From positions 806,001 through 870,000 of the forward strand of contig NZ_JBFDTP010000001.1 in the NCBI RefSeq assembly GCF_040719375.1: a stretch of 64,000 nucleotides of DNA, written 5' to 3'. The notes under the pieces were generated by a model. The model ran no database searches and was not told the DNA's origin. It saw only the letters and a list, made by a program, of their open reading frames with translations. Shown here one piece after another: positions 62,042 to 64,000 of the stretch. How positions within the stretch are numbered: position 1 is the first letter of the stretch; the number at the start of each line of letters is the position of its first letter. The translations under genes and the position numbers were made by a program. This stretch comes from Clostridium sp. AN503 (lineage in GTDB: Bacteria > Bacillota > Clostridia > Lachnospirales > Lachnospiraceae).

Positions 62042-62926
62042 TTACACGTTCCCCAGGACAAAACGGATCTCCGTAAACAGGCGTTGCTGGGCCTCCTCCC
62101 ACTCCCCCTGCTGGTTGATGATAAAGCCATGGCCGCTTTGGGGATAATAATGCACCGCAGCCTTCACGCCTGCATCACAAAGCCTGCAAAACATCTGCAG
62201 GTTTTCACTGCGCAGTTCGTCCAGGCCACATTCGATGATCAGCGTCTGCGGCAAGCCCGCAAGCTCCTCCGTAGCCGCCCGCAGAGGCGAAATATCAATC
62301 CTCTCCGGATCCGCCTGATCCAGATAGCAGGCATTGTAAAACTTATACCGGTCCCTCCGCTCCTGCCGGCATTCATCCGGTTTGTCGTCCGGGTCTGTCG
62401 CCATGTCAAGGACGCTGTAGCATACCGCCTGACCCAACGGCCTGAGCGGCGAATCTTTCAGGCGCAGAGCGGTGGCAAAGGCGCAGTTTCCCCCGGAGCT
62501 CTGCCCGCAGAGCATATACCGGTCCGGCAGCAGCCCCAGCTCCGCCGCGTGTTCATGCAGATACTGGATCACCGCCTCGATCTCCTCCAGCGCGTATGGA
62601 TAGGGATACTGCGGCGCAAGATGATAGTCTATGGAGACTACCGCACAGCCGACGGCATACGCCATCCGCCGTGAGAACAGGATATCCCGCAGGGCGTGCT
62701 CCCTCACCATGCCGCCTCCATGGATATTCACTACGTACGGGACCGGATCTGTGATCCCGTTTGCTTTGATCAGATAGAAATGGACATCCGCAAATCCGTT
62801 CAGATCCAGTTGGAACTCCTGCAGCGTTGTACACCCGTCCATATCATAGATCCCCTCAAACATAAATGATGCCGGCGGATTCGCACGAAGCTCATCCGCC
62901 ATCCTGCACAGCTCTTCTCTTGTCAT
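62042..62926 (-). CDS. alpha/beta hydrolase (hormone-sensitive lipase/acetyl-esterase type)
   Basis: This 294-residue esterase of the HSL-like group has the oxyanion motif NIHGGGM, nucleophile Ser in CGQSSGGN, Asp in ECGLDELRSEN and His in SGHGF. It has no signal peptide. Near the pectin operon it may remove acetyl groups from oligogalacturonides, but it is convergent with the LysR gene and not in the operon, so this is only suggestion. ATG 62926 follows GGGGA at normal distance. Confidence 0.9.
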   Translation of the reverse strand: MTREELCRMADELRANPPASFMFEGIYDMDGCTTLQEFQLDLNGFADVHFYLIKANGITDPVPYVVNIHGGGMVREHALRDILFSRRMAYAVGCAVVSIDYHLAPQYPYPYALEEIEAVIQYLHEHAAELGLLPDRYMLCGQSSGGNCAFATALRLKDSPLRPLGQAVCYSVLDMATDPDDKPDECRQERRDRYKFYNACYLDQADPERIDISPLRAATEELAGLPQTLIIECGLDELRSENLQMFCRLCDAGVKAAVHYYPQSGHGFIINQQGEWEEAQQRLFTEIRFVLGNV

Positions 62927-63104
62927 GTCTCTTCCCCTTCTTTTACACGGATATTTTATATCCCCATTACATTGCAAAAGCAATCTGCGCAATTATCATA
63001 CCACAGAGCATTGATTCAAACAATACGGCGCCAACAGGTGAGAACATTTTCTGGTCAGAGGCTTTATTCAACAGCCCGGCAAGCGATTCCCAAAGAATTC
63101 TGTA

Positions 63105-63824
63105 TTAGTACTGTCCACGGTAAAGCTCCGCTGCCTTCTGTGGATTCTGGAAAGCATCATAGTCATTTCCCTCAAACCTAAAATGCCGTGCAGTTATGCT
63201 TCCGGGGTTTCTTCCGGTGAGCGTCTCAACAATCTCCGTGCCCACATCAGCCATGCATTTCACATACAGCATATTCCCGTCTGACTTTACAACAAAAATG
63301 CCCGGGTCATAGCCTGGAAGCGCTGATTCTTCATACCAGATCACCGCCACATCCACAATCCGCATAACACCCTGGAAAAGCCTGCCAGGCAGACGCAGCC
63401 AGTTCTTTGTCAAAAAACCGACTTTGTCAAAATCCTTTTCTTTTGTTGGCCGCAATGTCAGGGACAACAGCAGGGAATCCGGCTGGCGGCATTCTCTGTA
63501 AAATTCCTGAATCTCTCCAACGCTGTAGCCGCTGTCCTTGGCGGTCATCTCTGCAACGGAGGCGCCTGTTTTTGTTATCAGCTTCCCTCCGAATCCGGCC
63601 AGGACAATGCCTGAAAGCACACAGCCTGCGGTCACTGTCATCCAGAGCCCATCGCTCTCATAGATGATATGGAGTAGAAAATGGTTGGCAATGCCCATCG
63701 CCAGCACCCCGATTCCCAGAATCAAAAGACCAGCACCCTCATTTTTCATTTTACTCTTTTTGTTAAGTTCCTCCTCTGACCACAGCAGTTCTTTTTCCAA
63801 TGCCTTTGTCATTGATGTAATCAT
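63105..63824 (-). CDS. membrane protein of unknown function
   Basis: I do not recognise a family. The 239-residue protein has a charged N-terminal helix (to about 28), two membrane helices (about 30-52 and 60-80), and a long soluble domain with DFDKVGFLTKNWLRLPGRLFQGVMRIVDVAVIWYEESALPGYDPGIFVVKSDGNMLYVKCMADVGTEIVETLTGRNPGSIT. The soluble part may be cytoplasmic. The start ATG 63824 could also be 63812 (MTKALEKEL); no clear ribosome site decides. It ends about 180 bases from the alpha/beta hydrolase start. Confidence 0.65.
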   Translation of the reverse strand: MITSMTKALEKELLWSEEELNKKSKMKNEGAGLLILGIGVLAMGIANHFLLHIIYESDGLWMTVTAGCVLSGIVLAGFGGKLITKTGASVAEMTAKDSGYSVGEIQEFYRECRQPDSLLLSLTLRPTKEKDFDKVGFLTKNWLRLPGRLFQGVMRIVDVAVIWYEESALPGYDPGIFVVKSDGNMLYVKCMADVGTEIVETLTGRNPGSITARHFRFEGNDYDAFQNPQKAAELYRGQY

Positions 63825-63928
63825 ATTCGTATTTTCCTTTCTTAAATGTTTTCCTGACTAACGTTTTCTTCTGATTATCCCGATTACTTCCTCCTTCCTG
63901 CACTACGTCATGCCGGGACCATTGATAC

Positions 63929-64000
63929 TTACCCCTGCCGCAGCCGTTCCATAATACTGGCCTTTGCGGTCCCCCGGTACAAAAGGGCGGGAATAACCAT
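63929..64000 (-). CDS. C-terminus of a probable FtsX-like permease (start outside window)
   Basis: The minus strand reads an open frame of 23 codons from the window edge (MVIPALLYRGTAKASIMERLRQG) to TAA. The ending resembles the last residues of FtsX/MacB-type permeases, which finish with a helix, a basic turn and a SIxERLR-like tail. Too short to be sure; the rest lies beyond base 64000. Confidence 0.4.
   Translation of the reverse strand: MVIPALLYRGTAKASIMERLRQG

Overview
The window looks like a chromosomal segment of a strictly anaerobic, gut-type Clostridia, most likely a Lachnospiraceae of the Enterocloster/Hungatella/Lachnoclostridium kind. This is an inference from a V-type ATP synthase operon, rubrerythrin and rubredoxin oxygen defence, several TRAP transporters, an oligogalacturonide operon, lipoproteins with Ala/Thr-rich linkers after a LAACGG lipobox, strong AGGAGG ribosome sites and about 50-55 % GC coding DNA. 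No rRNA, tRNA, CRISPR array or insertion sequence was seen.

Layout. 1-5596: V-ATPase genes I-K-F-E-A-B-D, with I cut by the window edge, closed by a terminator. 5772-7771: small unknown proteins, a PPOX-like flavoprotein and an SRPBCC protein in more AT-rich DNA. 7794-12572: a TRIC-type channel, a DUF1461/Lit-like membrane protein, a DacA-type carboxypeptidase and a MATE exporter. 12692-20771 (minus): a TRAP transporter followed by two tandem GH31 glycosidases, with an AraC regulator nearby. 22694-26531: an exonuclease with a near-leaderless promoter, an Rpn/PD-(D/E)XK nuclease with a 21-bp repeat tail, and an AlaX editing protein. 26644-32245 (minus): a catabolic cluster (DapA-like aldolase, PPC/DUF296, YfcC transporter, LUD protein, M20 amidohydrolase) with its own Crp/Fnr regulator. 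32430-36692: a second TRAP operon facing a GntR regulator across two TTGTATACAA palindromes. 36782-39618: two multi-domain rubredoxin/rubrerythrin proteins facing a Crp/Fnr regulator. 39674-43120: ACT protein, enolase, and another Crp/Fnr gene facing a ferredoxin. 43135-49989 (minus): a signalling operon of solute-binding lipoprotein, hybrid histidine kinase, REC-GGDEF*-EAL protein and Hpt protein. 50137-60933 (minus): a pectin/oligogalacturonide operon (UxaA in two pieces, GH28, serine hydrolase, Opp-type ABC transporter, pectinesterase) facing a LysR regulator. 62042-64000: an alpha/beta hydrolase, a membrane protein and a probable permease C-terminus.

How the genes work together. Four carbon or ligand uptake modules each sit beside a dedicated regulator with a readable operator. 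The pectin enzymes have no visible signal peptides, so oligogalacturonides are probably imported by the ABC transporter and cut inside the cell. The two redox loci share one design: a Crp/Fnr gene divergent from an iron protein gene, with a palindrome centred 41 to 41.5 bases upstream of that gene's predicted start of transcription.

A notable feature is that three genes (LUD at 28.5 kb, the TRAP large permease at 33.5 kb, GH28 at 58.7 kb) are each split by what looks like one missing base. Adding one base restores a family-length protein in every case. A fourth gene (the small TRAP permease at 34.2 kb) lacks a normal start codon. These are either real lesions or base-calling errors, and the sequence alone cannot decide.
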